From the NCBI GenBank assembly GCA_910584715.1, contig CAJUAN010000008.1, positions 56,397 through 120,396 on the forward strand: a stretch of DNA of 64,000 nt. Direction: 5' to 3'. Under the pieces are notes generated by a model, which saw only the letters and a program-made list of their open reading frames with translations, was not told the origin of the DNA and searched no databases. The DNA comes from an uncultured Oscillospiraceae bacterium. GTDB lineage: Bacteria > Bacillota > Clostridia > Oscillospirales > Ruminococcaceae. Below are positions 25,984 to 35,117 of the stretch, one piece after another. The position numbers were made by a program, and so were the translations under genes. How positions within the stretch are numbered: position 1 is the first letter of the stretch; every line of letters begins with the position of its first letter.

Positions 25984-27921
25984 CTACAGTACTCTTTTAA
26001 ACTGCTTTTCCATTTCACGCTTGGTCAGCCTGAACATTACGGGTCTGCCGTGGGGACAGTACCGTATCCTTTCGTCGGTAAGAATAATTTTCACTATCTC
26101 GGAAAGCTCCCTGAGCGACGTGATATCGTTAGCCTTTATCGCCGCTTTGCAGGCAAAGGTGTGGTACATATCGTCAAGTATCTCGGGCATGGGATTTGCT
26201 TTATTCTCGCAGATGTTTTTCGCCAACTCAATGATAAGGTCTTTGGGATCGCAGCCGTCCAGAATGCTTGGTATACCCTTTACCTCGACGTCCGAAGCTC
26301 CGGATATCTCAAACTCAAAGCCCAGCTCGCGGACAAAATCCGCATTCTGTATGAGCGCACTGAATTCACCGTAATCAAGCAGTACGTCCGCAGGCTGGAG
26401 CAAAAGCTGACACACAAGCTTCTGCTGACCGGATTTCAGCTTCTCAAACAGAATTCTTTCGTGAGCGGCGTGCTTGTCCACAAACACAAGGTCGTTTTCA
26501 ACCTCGGCTATAATGTAGTTCTTGAACGCCTCCCCTATCACGCGGAAATACAGTTCCTTGGGCTGCTCTTTGGGGACTTCTTTTTTCTTTTCAAAGGAAT
26601 TTTCCGAAATATACCTAAACTGCATATTTTCCGCGGGTTTAAGCTGCTCAATGGATTCATCGCCGTTCGGTTCCGGCGGAACGTCATAGGGAACGTTCAC
26701 AATGTTTTCCTCTTTGGTGTACGGCGCGGGCCGAACATAATTCTGCTGTATAAAAGGCTTCGGAGAAACGCTCTGTACCGGCATTTCCTCACTGACAGCG
26801 GGACGGGTCTCATAAACGGCAGGCGCGTTTGCCAAAGCGGTAAAGCTATCCTGAGAATACGAGGGCTGCTGTTCTGGAAGCGGTTTTCTATAGTCGACCT
26901 TGGGTTGCTTTACGGTAATTTCCACAGGAGCGGTATCAAGCAGTATAGCGTTTTTCACCGCAAAATAAATGCTGTCCGCGATAATTTTTTCGTCGGTAAA
27001 GCGAACCTCTATCTTTGCGGGGTGGACGTTTACGTCCATTATCGACGGGGGTATTGTCATTCTCAGCACGCAGGACGGAAACTTTCCCTCCATAATGCTG
27101 TTTCGATATGCGTGCTCAAGCGAATATGTACAGGTCTGAGACTTTACATATCTTCCGTTAATGAAAAAGTGCTGCATAGTGCGGTTAGGTCTGCCGAACA
27201 AAGGCTTTACCGTGAAGCCGTCTATCCCTATGCCGTTAAGCTCGTACTCCACGGGTATCATTGAGGCGGCAAACTGCTTGCCCATGACCGAATATACCGA
27301 GGAATAAAGCTCTCCGTCCCCTGCCGTGATGAACTCCTGCTTGTTGTCGCGGATAAATTTAAACGCAATTTCGGGGTGTGACAAGGCTATCTTGTCAATG
27401 ATAGAAGCTATGGCATTGCCCTCGGAAACGTCCTTTTTAAGGAATTTCAGCCGCGCGGGAACGTTGAAAAACACGTCCCTTATTATAATAGTAGTGCCGT
27501 CGGGACAACCTGCCCGCTCGTACTCCTTTTCCTCGCCGCCCTCGATAACATACCGTACACCGTACTGTCCCTCGGCGGTCTTGGTCAAAACCTCCACCTT
27601 TGCCACCGCGCAAATAGAAGCCAGAGCCTCCCCGCGGAAACCGAGGGTCATAATGCTGTTAAGGTCGTCTTTATCGTGAATCTTGCTTGTGGCATGGCGT
27701 AAGAAAGCCGTGGGCACGTCCTCATAGTCTATGCCGCAGCCGTTGTCCGTCACGCGGAGATAGCTTATTCCCCCACGCTTTATTTCCACGGTAATGCTTG
27801 TCGCGCCGCTGTCTATGGAATTTTCCACCAATTCCTTGACAATGGAGCTGGGACGCTCTATTACCTCACCCGCGGCGATAAGCTCCGCAGTTTCCTTGCT
27901 TAAAACCTGTACCTTCGGCAT
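25984..27921 (-). CDS. mutL: DNA mismatch repair endonuclease MutL
   Basis: 645 residues. The GHKL ATPase domain is complete: KELVENSIDSGAT, RVTDNGCGID, TLGFRGEALASI and GRPNRTMQHFFINGR. A Pro-rich linker runs from about 340 to 440. The C-terminal domain carries the endonuclease metal motif DxHAxxExxxxE as VDKHAAHERILFEKL, with Lys where Gln is usual, plus ACKAAIKAND and CPHGRPVMF. The protein should therefore nick DNA itself, as expected where MutH is absent. It lies between mutS and miaA on one strand, separated from mutS by a small membrane protein gene. Confidence 0.97.
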   Translation of the reverse strand: MPKVQVLSKETAELIAAGEVIERPSSIVKELVENSIDSGATSITVEIKRGGISYLRVTDNGCGIDYEDVPTAFLRHATSKIHDKDDLNSIMTLGFRGEALASICAVAKVEVLTKTAEGQYGVRYVIEGGEEKEYERAGCPDGTTIIIRDVFFNVPARLKFLKKDVSEGNAIASIIDKIALSHPEIAFKFIRDNKQEFITAGDGELYSSVYSVMGKQFAASMIPVEYELNGIGIDGFTVKPLFGRPNRTMQHFFINGRYVKSQTCTYSLEHAYRNSIMEGKFPSCVLRMTIPPSIMDVNVHPAKIEVRFTDEKIIADSIYFAVKNAILLDTAPVEITVKQPKVDYRKPLPEQQPSYSQDSFTALANAPAVYETRPAVSEEMPVQSVSPKPFIQQNYVRPAPYTKEENIVNVPYDVPPEPNGDESIEQLKPAENMQFRYISENSFEKKKEVPKEQPKELYFRVIGEAFKNYIIAEVENDLVFVDKHAAHERILFEKLKSGQQKLVCQLLLQPADVLLDYGEFSALIQNADFVRELGFEFEISGASDVEVKGIPSILDGCDPKDLIIELAKNICENKANPMPEILDDMYHTFACKAAIKANDITSLRELSEIVKIILTDERIRYCPHGRPVMFRLTKREMEKQFKRVL

Positions 27922-27950
27922 TTTTTCACCTCAACAAAAACAAATTGGAA

Positions 27951-28298
27951 TTATATATTGAAAACAGCTTTTGAATATTCGGACCAACCGCCTGTAATAA
28001 AAATACATATGACAACAAGAAAGATATACAGTACAATATGTATCAGTAAAAACAGCTTCCCTTTTTTCACGGTTCTTTTAAATACAAAAATATTTGAGGG
28101 CAACGCCAAAACAAACCATATTATCAGTTCGAAACACCCAAATAAGATTGATACATCTTTTTCCGAACCCAAATTATAACTATAACCTTTAGAATGTCCG
28201 GTTATATCAAGAAAAATCCAGCCAAAGCAAATAGGGAATGAAAATGCGATAAAGCTTGCCCAAAGAAAATTTAAGCAGTATATAATTTTACTCTTCAT
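27951..28298 (-). CDS. Small membrane protein of unknown function
   Basis: 115 residues with three strongly hydrophobic segments: YCLNFLWASFIAFSFPICFGWIFL at the start, LFGCFELIIWFVLALPSNIFVF in the middle, and LFLLIHIVLYIFLVVICIFIT near the end. It has no recognisable motif. Base content is clearly more AT-rich than mutS and mutL on either side, and it separates those two genes, which are normally adjacent; it may be a later insertion. A good coding frame and a plausible AGGAAAG site support it as real. Confidence 0.6.
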   Translation of the reverse strand: MKSKIIYCLNFLWASFIAFSFPICFGWIFLDITGHSKGYSYNLGSEKDVSILFGCFELIIWFVLALPSNIFVFKRTVKKGKLFLLIHIVLYIFLVVICIFITGGWSEYSKAVFNI

Positions 28299-28343
28299 AC
28301 CTTTCCTCCAGTAACTTTCGATTCGACGCCGAATAATTATGAA

Positions 28344-30953
28344 TTATTCCAGCATATCGCAAAGCTCTTTAAGGAAATACTTCGCGTCCTCGTCGGTAAG
28401 CTCGTCAACGTTAGTTTTGCGAAGCTTATCTATGATGCGCTCGCTGCCGATATTTCCGAAAGATATCTGATCCTGCGGCTTTTCATGACCGTGCAGAAAC
28501 TTTTCCGTCTCCATTTCCGCAAGGAGTTGCTTAGCTCTGTTAAGCACCCTGTTAGGAAGTCCCGCAAGCTTTGCAACGTCTATGCCGTAGCTGTCGTCCA
28601 CGCCGCCGGGAACTATCTTTCTCAGGAATTTTATATTGTCCCCCCGCTTCTTGACCGCAACGCTGTAATTCTTCACTCCCTCAAGCTCGTCCTCAAGCTT
28701 TATAAGCTCGTGGTAATGCGTTGCAAAAAGCGTCTTGCAGCCCAGTATGCGTGAGTTTGCGATGTACTCGGCAACCGCCGTTGCAATGCTTATACCGTCG
28801 TAGGTGGACGTGCCCCGTCCCACCTCGTCAAGAATGACAAGGCTCTGCTTCGTGGCGTTTTTGAGGATATCAGCAACCTCGCTCATTTCCACCATAAATG
28901 TGGACTGCCCCGCGGTAAGGTCGTCGGAGGCTCCCACGCGGGTAAAAATCTTGTCAACGATTGAGATTTTCGCGTACCGCGCCGGCACAAAGCAGCCTAT
29001 CTGCGCCATAAGGCAGATAAGCGCGGTCTGCCGCATATAGGTAGACTTACCGGACATATTGGGTCCCGTGATTATGGACATACGGCTGTTTCCCGTATCA
29101 AGATAAGTGTCGTTGGGAACGTACATCTCGTCCGTCAGCATAAGCTCCACAACCGGGTGCCTGCCGTCCTTGATGTCGATTATACCGTCGATAGCAATAT
29201 CCGGTTTGGTGTACTCATTTTTCAAGGACGTATAGGCAAATGAGCACAAAACGTCAAGCTGCGCTATTGCCGAGGCGGTCTCCTGAACCTTTACAAGCTG
29301 CGTGGCGACAAAATCCCGCACCTCGCAGAAGATATCGTACTCCAGCGACAACACCTTTTCATTCGCGCCGAGTATCTCGTTTTCCGCTTTTTTCAACTCG
29401 TCCGTAATAAATCTCTCGCAGTTTGCGAGGGTCTGCTTTCTGATATATTCTGGCGGAATTTTGTCATAGTAAGATTTCGTTACTTCTATATAGTACCCGA
29501 AAACACGGTTATAGCCCAGCTTAAGATTCTTTATACCCGTCCGCTCTTTTTCGCGCTGCTCGATCTCGTCAATAATGCCCTTTCCGTTTTTGATTATATC
29601 TCTCAGACGGTCAAGCTCCTCGTTGAAGCCGTCCTTGATAACGCCGCCCTCCTTTGCGTTTACGGACGGCTCGTCCATTAAAGCGTTTTCGATAAGTCCG
29701 GAAATTTCGGTCAGCGTATGTATATTTTGGTTCAACTCCCGCAGCAGACGGCAGTTAAAGTTTTCCAAAAGCATTTTTATGTCCGGCATCTTTAGAGCAG
29801 TAAGGGACAAAGCCTTTAAGTCACGTGGCGTTGCGGTTTTATACATTACCCTCGTCATAAGCCGCTCAATGTCGTACACGCCCGAAAGCTGGTCGGAAAG
29901 CTCCTCCCTGATTACCGATTGTCTGCAAAACTGCTCCACAGCGTCGAGACGATTGATAATTATGGCGGGCTTGATAAGCGGCTGCTCAATATAGGCTTTC
30001 AGCAGACGCTTTCCCATAGAGGTCTGGGTATGGTCGAGCACCCAGAGCAGACTGCCCTTTTTCTCCTTATTCCGCATAGTTTCCGTAAGCTCCAGATTGC
30101 GGCGGGCGGTAAGGTCAAGCTCCATAAAGTAACTGTCGTTGTAGCGTTTTATTTCGGTAAATCTTCCCACCAGAGCTTTCTGAGTATCGCTTATATAGTC
30201 AAAAAGACCGCATACGCACTTTGCCTCGGAGCTGTCCTCGTTCAGACCTATCTCGCAAAGCTCGGGAACGCTGAACTGCTTCAGGATTACGTCCTTTTTG
30301 ACGCTTATGTCAAAGCTTTCCCAGTCAAGCATCTGGACGGAGCAGTTCATCTTGCTTTTGATAAATTCCGTTACCTGCCTGTAGTCAAGAAATTTGTCGT
30401 TAAACAGCACCTCGGCAGGAGCAAAACGGGAAAGCTCGTTGATTGTTTCCGTCTGCACGTCCTTGCCGGTTTTTTTGAAAAGATGCACCTCGCCTGTGGA
30501 AATATCCGCAAAGCATACGGAGCACTCGTCCTCGGCAGCAAAAGCCGCGCAGATGTAGTTGTTTTTGGACTCGTCAAGAAGCGCGCTTTCGGTAAGAGTT
30601 CCCGGAGTGACTATCCGTATAACGTCTCTTTCGACAATACCGTTTTTTACATCCTTGGGATCGGTGAGCTGTTCGCAGATAGCCACCCTGTGACCAAGTT
30701 CTATCAGACGTTTTATGTACATCTCACTGGCGTGGTACGGTATACCACACATTGGCGCACGTTCGTCCAGACCACAGTCACGTCCTGTTAGAGTGAGCTC
30801 CAGTTCCTTTGAAACTATTATCGCGTCCTCAAAAAACATTTCGTAAAAATCGCCCAGCCTGAAAAAGAGTATATGATCCTTGTATTTATTTTTCACGGAA
30901 AAATACTGCTTCATCATGGGTGAAAGGCGATTATAATCAATCTGAACAGCCAT
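28344..30953 (-). CDS. mutS: DNA mismatch repair protein MutS
   Basis: About 869 residues from the ATG at 30953; an in-frame GTG at 30962 is also possible. The mismatch-binding domain has GDFYEMFF, where Phe and Glu contact the mismatch. Connector, lever and clamp domains follow. The ATPase has Walker A GPNMSGKST, the Walker B region LVILDEVGRGTSTYDG and FATHYHELIKLE. Length fits bacterial MutS1. No clear ribosome-binding site precedes either start; instead a strong hairpin lies immediately upstream (30966-30992). Confidence 0.96.
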   Translation of the reverse strand: MAVQIDYNRLSPMMKQYFSVKNKYKDHILFFRLGDFYEMFFEDAIIVSKELELTLTGRDCGLDERAPMCGIPYHASEMYIKRLIELGHRVAICEQLTDPKDVKNGIVERDVIRIVTPGTLTESALLDESKNNYICAAFAAEDECSVCFADISTGEVHLFKKTGKDVQTETINELSRFAPAEVLFNDKFLDYRQVTEFIKSKMNCSVQMLDWESFDISVKKDVILKQFSVPELCEIGLNEDSSEAKCVCGLFDYISDTQKALVGRFTEIKRYNDSYFMELDLTARRNLELTETMRNKEKKGSLLWVLDHTQTSMGKRLLKAYIEQPLIKPAIIINRLDAVEQFCRQSVIREELSDQLSGVYDIERLMTRVMYKTATPRDLKALSLTALKMPDIKMLLENFNCRLLRELNQNIHTLTEISGLIENALMDEPSVNAKEGGVIKDGFNEELDRLRDIIKNGKGIIDEIEQREKERTGIKNLKLGYNRVFGYYIEVTKSYYDKIPPEYIRKQTLANCERFITDELKKAENEILGANEKVLSLEYDIFCEVRDFVATQLVKVQETASAIAQLDVLCSFAYTSLKNEYTKPDIAIDGIIDIKDGRHPVVELMLTDEMYVPNDTYLDTGNSRMSIITGPNMSGKSTYMRQTALICLMAQIGCFVPARYAKISIVDKIFTRVGASDDLTAGQSTFMVEMSEVADILKNATKQSLVILDEVGRGTSTYDGISIATAVAEYIANSRILGCKTLFATHYHELIKLEDELEGVKNYSVAVKKRGDNIKFLRKIVPGGVDDSYGIDVAKLAGLPNRVLNRAKQLLAEMETEKFLHGHEKPQDQISFGNIGSERIIDKLRKTNVDELTDEDAKYFLKELCDMLE

Positions 30954-30965
30954 AATTACCACGAT

Positions 30966-30992
30966 TGACCCGCCGTACCGAACGGCAGGTCA
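30966..30992 (-). repeat. Hairpin in the mutS leader
   Basis: On the minus-strand RNA, UGACCUGCCGU pairs with ACGGCGGGUCA around a five-base loop; the only non-Watson-Crick pair is a U-G wobble, so the structure fits minus-strand RNA better than plus. No T-run follows, so it is not a terminator. It ends three bases before the GTG and 12 before the ATG of mutS, where a ribosome would bind. Confidence 0.55.
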
Positions 30993-31017
30993 ACGTCTCC
31001 TCTCAATAAAATTTTGC

Positions 31018-31428
31018 TTAGTGGCAGCCTCCGCAGGTGGAACAGCTTCCGCCGCAGCCTCCGGGCTCCTCAGTAGGACAGGTCATTGGATCCTCACCGT
31101 TAGCAGAATAGGTAATAATAACGTTTATCTGCGTAAGAAGATCGTCCATGGCAGTCTTTGCTTCGTTGTATTCAAGCATATTTTGGTTACCCATGATCGT
31201 TCCGTAAAGAGACTTTATCTCATTATCCAGGGCGGTAAGCCTATCCGCGCTGCGGTCGTCCTTAGCCATTTCTGCGTTGAGCTCCACGCGCTTCATCTGG
31301 AACTCGTTTATCATCTGCTGAAGCTCGGAATCCCCGTCATTTGCCTCTTTAGCCTTTATATAGGCGGCGTATCTTTCGTCCTCCTGTATCATCTTTCCCA
31401 GTTCTCTTGCTTTGTCAATAACGTTCAT
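31018..31428 (-). CDS. YlbF/YmcA family protein with cysteine-rich tail
   Basis: 136 residues. Residues 1-105 form the helical YlbF domain (DKARELGKMIQEDERYAAYIKAKEA, LQQMINEFQMKRVELN). In Bacillus, YlbF with YmcA and YaaT acts on RNase Y and on sporulation and biofilm phosphorelays, and the complex carries Fe-S clusters. The last 22 residues hold seven cysteines or histidines in CPTEEPGGCGGSCSTCGGCH, which looks like a metal or Fe-S site built into the same chain. It sits between mutS and miaB on one strand. Confidence 0.82.
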   Translation of the reverse strand: MNVIDKARELGKMIQEDERYAAYIKAKEANDGDSELQQMINEFQMKRVELNAEMAKDDRSADRLTALDNEIKSLYGTIMGNQNMLEYNEAKTAMDDLLTQINVIITYSANGEDPMTCPTEEPGGCGGSCSTCGGCH

Positions 31429-31479
31429 TGTAAAAAAACTCCTTTATTACTTTTAATATGGTTTACAGTTCGGAGCAAT

Positions 31480-31875
31480 TCACACCGAACCGCCAAAAAC
31501 ATCCTGAGCAGCCGAATGGATAAACAGCACACCCTCGCCGTTGAAAAAGCATTCTCTTTCCTGCTTTCTTTTAAGAGCAAGCTTTTCAAACGCCTTTCTC
31601 TGCGTTTCTTTCAGTTCAAAATATTCGTCCAGAAGCTTTTGCCGCTCGGTACGCGCTTCCCAGAAATCCTTTTTCTCCTGCTTTTCCTCCGAACTATTGC
31701 GCCGCTTGTTGTTATAGTATACTTCCTCAAGCGTCTCTGCCAATATCTCCTCGTCGGATTTTGCGGACATTTCCGCCTCCCTCAAAGTCTCCGCAAAGTC
31801 AGCTCCCCCTGCGTTTCCTCCCCGTGAAACATATTTGTACAGCGCTGCAGCATCGGTTATTCCCGAAATCGTCAT
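31480..31875 (-). CDS. Hypothetical coiled-coil protein
   Basis: 131 residues, not recognised. The N-terminal part (MTISGITDAAALYKYVSRGG) is followed by a long, highly charged helical region at about 35-110 (EEKQEKKDFWEARTERQKLLDEYFELKETQRKAFEKL) likely to form a coiled coil. It has no signal peptide or cysteines beyond one. A T-rich gap separates it from the YlbF-like gene; it is 18 bases downstream of miaB and probably cotranscribed with it. Confidence 0.65.
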   Translation of the reverse strand: MTISGITDAAALYKYVSRGGNAGGADFAETLREAEMSAKSDEEILAETLEEVYYNNKRRNSSEEKQEKKDFWEARTERQKLLDEYFELKETQRKAFEKLALKRKQERECFFNGEGVLFIHSAAQDVFGGSV

Positions 31876-31893
31876 AATATCATTCCTTTCCTG

Positions 31894-33264
31894 TCAATTG
31901 ATTATTTCACCGCGAACAGCCCAATTAAAGACTTTCGTGATCCTTACCTTTTTCATCTGCCCAATAACAGAGCTGTCCGCTTCTGCTTCAACAATGATAA
32001 ACTCGTTGCTTTTTCCCGTATACAGACCCTCGGTCTTTGTACCCGATTCAAAAAGAACGTCCAGCATTCTCCCCTCAAAACGCTTGAAATTCTCCGATGA
32101 TATATCCCTTTGAAGCTCCAGCAGTTTTCGCATACGGTGACTTTTCTCATTGTCAGAAATCATATCTTCTATAAGCGCAGCCTTGGTACCCGTACGTTTT
32201 GAATATATAAACGAAAAAATGTTGTCATACTTTACCTCGCGGACGATCTTCAAAGTTTTCTCGAAATCCTCGTCAGTCTCGTTCGGAAAACCCACGATTA
32301 TATCCGTACTAAATGAAAAATCGGGAACCCTGCTTCTTGCGTACAAAACGGTCTCCATGTATTTTTCCGCGGTGTAACACCTGTTCATTTCCTTTAAAAT
32401 GCGGTCGCTCCCCGATTGGAGAGGCAAGTGCATATGCTTGCATATCTTATCGCATTCTATAATAGTATCAATAAGCTCCCTGTTCGCGTCCTTGGGGTGC
32501 GGAGACATGAACCTGACCCTGAAATCTCCGTCCAGACCGTTTATCCTGCGCAGGAGCTCCGAGAAGCCGACAGGAACGTCCAAAGTTTTTCCGTATGAAT
32601 TTACATTCTGCCCCAGAAGCATAATCTCCTTGCAGCCGTTTCCGACAAGCTCTCTTATTTCGTCAAGCACCGCTTCGGGACTCCTGCTTCGCTCACGCCC
32701 TCTCACATAGGGCACTATACAGTATGAGCAAAAATTGTTGCAGCCATACATTATCGGTACCCAGGCCTTAAAGCCGCAGCTTCTTACAGGACGGGTATTT
32801 TCCGCGATACCAACCTCATATTCGGTAATATCAACCCTTGTGCCGCGCTCGGTAAGAACTTCATACAGCAGTCTCGGAAGCTCATTTACAGCAAACGTTC
32901 CAAAAATCATATCAACCTGTTTGTATGTTCTCCGCAGCTTTTCAACAACTTGCTCCTGCTGAGCCATACAACCGCAAACACCTATAATCATTTCGGGACG
33001 GCTTTCTTTCAGATGTTTAAGGTCGCCAAGCAGACCGTAAATTTTCAGCTCCGCGTTTTCCCTGACCGCACATGTATTGTACAGCACCAGATCAGCCGAT
33101 GAAACGTCCTCGGTTATTCCATATCCCATTTCGCACAGCAGTCCGAGTATCTTTTCTCCGTCGCTGACATTCTGCTGACAGCCGAAGCTCCGCAGACAGC
33201 AAAGGTACGGCGAATCCCTCCGCGACACTATTTCCCTGACCTTAGCTTTATAATCCGTCGGCAA
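31894..33264 (-). CDS. miaB: tRNA-2-methylthio-N6-dimethylallyladenosine synthase
   Basis: Radical SAM methylthiotransferase that acts after MiaA on A37. 456 residues. The N-terminal cluster cysteines are Cys29 (FGCQQNVSDGE), Cys65 (YNTCAVREN) and Cys99 (VCGCMAQQ). The radical SAM cluster CxxxCxxC is at 175-182 (YGCNNFCSYCIVPYVRGRE). A TRAM domain ends the protein. The start is a TTG at 33264 with AAGGAAG upstream; no ATG lies close downstream and the sequence before the first cysteine is needed, so TTG is chosen. Its promoter is at 33301-33329. Confidence 0.95.
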   Translation of the reverse strand: MPTDYKAKVREIVSRRDSPYLCCLRSFGCQQNVSDGEKILGLLCEMGYGITEDVSSADLVLYNTCAVRENAELKIYGLLGDLKHLKESRPEMIIGVCGCMAQQEQVVEKLRRTYKQVDMIFGTFAVNELPRLLYEVLTERGTRVDITEYEVGIAENTRPVRSCGFKAWVPIMYGCNNFCSYCIVPYVRGRERSRSPEAVLDEIRELVGNGCKEIMLLGQNVNSYGKTLDVPVGFSELLRRINGLDGDFRVRFMSPHPKDANRELIDTIIECDKICKHMHLPLQSGSDRILKEMNRCYTAEKYMETVLYARSRVPDFSFSTDIIVGFPNETDEDFEKTLKIVREVKYDNIFSFIYSKRTGTKAALIEDMISDNEKSHRMRKLLELQRDISSENFKRFEGRMLDVLFESGTKTEGLYTGKSNEFIIVEAEADSSVIGQMKKVRITKVFNWAVRGEIIN

Positions 33265-33300
33265 TTCGCTCTTCCTTTCCGAAAAAATCCATATAGTAAC

Positions 33301-33329
33301 ATTATACCACTTTCTTTAATAAATTGCAA
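33301..33329 (-). promoter_or_regulatory. SigA-type promoter of miaB
   Basis: Minus strand: TTGCAA (33324-33329), 17 bases, TATAAT (33301-33306), 37 bases before the miaB TTG start. It probably drives miaB, the coiled-coil protein and possibly the ylbF-like gene. Confidence 0.75.
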
Positions 33330-33334
33330 CATTT

Positions 33335-33928
33335 TCAGTACACTTTTTCTCCGTCTGCAAAAAATGCTCTGACATCAGACGGCAGACTTTTTCCGATATG
33401 CGTGTACTCAGCATAAAGCTTTCCGTCGTATTCAAAAACGGAAATATACCTGTTAGGATCGTTTATGTCCACATATCTTGTTGCATATGCATACTCTGCA
33501 ATAGAGGGATTTTCAGGATAAGGATAGAATTCCGTGCGGATATCTTCTAAAAGGTCTCCGTACTCAAAGGCTATGCCGTCTTCAGCAAATCCTCCCTCAT
33601 CGACTATTCCCGAAAACAGCACCGTAGTTTCATAGCCTCCCTCTTTTCTGAGACGCGCCCCCTCAAATTCTACGTCTCCAGCCACCAAGATACCACAGAT
33701 TTCATAAAGTTCTGCCAGCCTTTCTTCCGAAACAGTTTCAGGGTAACAATATATCCTGTACGGACGGTTTATCATCTCAAATATTTTTCCTCCGCCGAAA
33801 TAGATAACTATGAACAGCCCTATAGAAACGACCGTGTAAATCATATTCTGTTGTTTTGTGTAATGTCTTTTCGTCATTTCTGCGCCGCCTTGCTTCTTTT
33901 CGGCAGAAATGTTTGCATTTTCTTCCAT
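33335..33928 (-). CDS. Hypothetical membrane-anchored protein
   Basis: 197 residues, not recognised. A charged N-terminus of about 28 residues precedes one membrane helix (MIYTVVSIGLFIVIYFGGG). The C-terminal 145 residues lie probably outside the cell and are rich in Tyr, Glu and Gly (EGARLRKEGGYETTVLFSGIVDEGG, YAYATRYVDINDPNRYISVFEYDG). No catalytic motif is visible. The gene is separated from miaB by that gene's promoter and has its own weak promoter upstream. Confidence 0.65.
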   Translation of the reverse strand: MEENANISAEKKQGGAEMTKRHYTKQQNMIYTVVSIGLFIVIYFGGGKIFEMINRPYRIYCYPETVSEERLAELYEICGILVAGDVEFEGARLRKEGGYETTVLFSGIVDEGGFAEDGIAFEYGDLLEDIRTEFYPYPENPSIAEYAYATRYVDINDPNRYISVFEYDGKLYAEYTHIGKSLPSDVRAFFADGEKVY

Positions 33929-33964
33929 TTGTAAAAATTGCTCCTTTCGGCACTATATATTTAT

Positions 33965-33993
33965 AGAATATCACGAAAAAAATTTTTGGTCAA
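33965..33993 (-). promoter_or_regulatory. Possible promoter of the 33.3-33.9 kb gene
   Basis: Minus strand: TTGACC (33988-33993), 17 bases, TATTCT (33965-33970), in the divergent gap to dnaD. Confidence 0.45.
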
Positions 33994-34020
33994 GTTTATA
34001 GTGATTTTTTTTTCAAAATA

Positions 34021-34029
34021 TGCTATAAT
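34021..34029 (+). promoter_or_regulatory. Extended -10 promoter of dnaD-dnaI
   Basis: TGCTATAAT is a perfect extended -10 (TGnTATAAT). The position 17 bases upstream (GTGATT) is a poor -35, which the TG extension can replace. It lies about 57 bases before the dnaD start. Confidence 0.5.
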
Positions 34030-34085
34030 ATTTTTCGAACGTTAAAAGCGCTTTAGTAAACTTCGAAAGGAAGACTGCCATACCC

Positions 34086-35099
34086 ATGAAATATAATATC
34101 AACTGGAACGGTTCCGACGGAGTATTTGCCGTTCCCGACCTTGCCGCAGACTGCCTAAAGCTTTCAAGCGGCAAAGCCGTAAAGCTGCTCCTCTACATAT
34201 TGAAAAACAAAGGTTCCGAGGAAACTCTCGCCGAAATGGGAAAAGCCGTCGGTATCACCGAAGAGGATGCCGAGGACGCAATATCCTACTGGCAGCAGGT
34301 CGGGGTCATACTTGACGAAAACGCCGCAAGTCACAAAACAACCCTGCCAACCGCTGCTGTACCAAAAGCCCCCTCTCCTGTCAAACAGTTTGAGGATATG
34401 TCAGCTCCGAGAACAAGGGAAAAATCATCCAAGATGATATCTCCCTCAGAAATTTCCGAACGGCTTGAAAGCTCGGAAGATATAAGATTTCTTTTCAGCG
34501 CAGCGGAAACGACTTTAGGAAAGGTGCTTACCTATACAGAACAAAGAACCATTATCTGGATACACGACTATTACGGAACAGCGCCGGATATGCTTCTTAT
34601 GATAATGGATTTTGCCGTGTCCCAGAATAAAGCAAGCATCGGCTTCATTGAGAAAATAGCTTCTCAATGGCATGAAAACGGTATCGTTACCCACGAACAG
34701 GCAGAGCGTGAGATACTCAGAATGCAGAATTACTATTCTCTCGCAGGACAAGTTTCTGCACGGCTTGAACTGAACCGTACCCTTACTCCCACAGAACAAA
34801 AATTTATAAAGGAATGGTCGGCAAAAGGCATTAATATAGAGCTTATACTTTACGCATACGAAAAAACCGTTGACAACATCGGAAAGGTAAAGTTTTCCTA
34901 CATGAACACGATTCTGAACGACTGGCACGGCAAAGGCATATTTATGCCGACAGATGTAAAGAAATACGAAGCAAGCTCTTTGGAAGCTTCGGCTGCTGTT
35001 TCGCCTAAAAAGCAAAGTCTCCCCAAAAAAGATGAACACTCTTATAATCTCGAACTTCTTGTTGAACACGCACTAAATACAGTGCCGAAGATAAAATAA
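34086..35099 (+). CDS. dnaD: DnaD-domain replication initiation protein
   Basis: 337 residues. An N-terminal winged-helix-like part (KAVKLLLYILKNKGSEETLAEMGKAVGITEEDAEDAISYW) precedes a linker and two tandem DnaB_2/DnaD C-terminal domains. The first is at about 138-215 (LFSAAETTLGKVLTYTEQRTIIWI), the second at about 228-300 (NRTLTPTEQKFIKEWSAKGINIELI), ending with the family motif YMNTILNDWHGKGI. DnaD/DnaB proteins remodel the origin and help DnaI load the helicase. Direct coupling to a dnaI-like gene 18 bases downstream supports this. Whether it stands for DnaD or DnaB of Bacillus is not settled by sequence alone. Confidence 0.88.
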   Translation: MKYNINWNGSDGVFAVPDLAADCLKLSSGKAVKLLLYILKNKGSEETLAEMGKAVGITEEDAEDAISYWQQVGVILDENAASHKTTLPTAAVPKAPSPVKQFEDMSAPRTREKSSKMISPSEISERLESSEDIRFLFSAAETTLGKVLTYTEQRTIIWIHDYYGTAPDMLLMIMDFAVSQNKASIGFIEKIASQWHENGIVTHEQAEREILRMQNYYSLAGQVSARLELNRTLTPTEQKFIKEWSAKGINIELILYAYEKTVDNIGKVKFSYMNTILNDWHGKGIFMPTDVKKYEASSLEASAAVSPKKQSLPKKDEHSYNLELLVEHALNTVPKIK

Positions 35100-35117
35100 A
35101 CAGAAAGGAAGCGCAAT

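Noticed and set aside
25891..27264. 457-codon open frame on the plus strand
   Set aside because: Antisense to mutL and the start of miaA; no motif or ribosome-binding site, and mutL is certain.
29919..30791. 290-codon open frame on the plus strand
   Set aside because: Antisense to mutS, no recognisable protein features.
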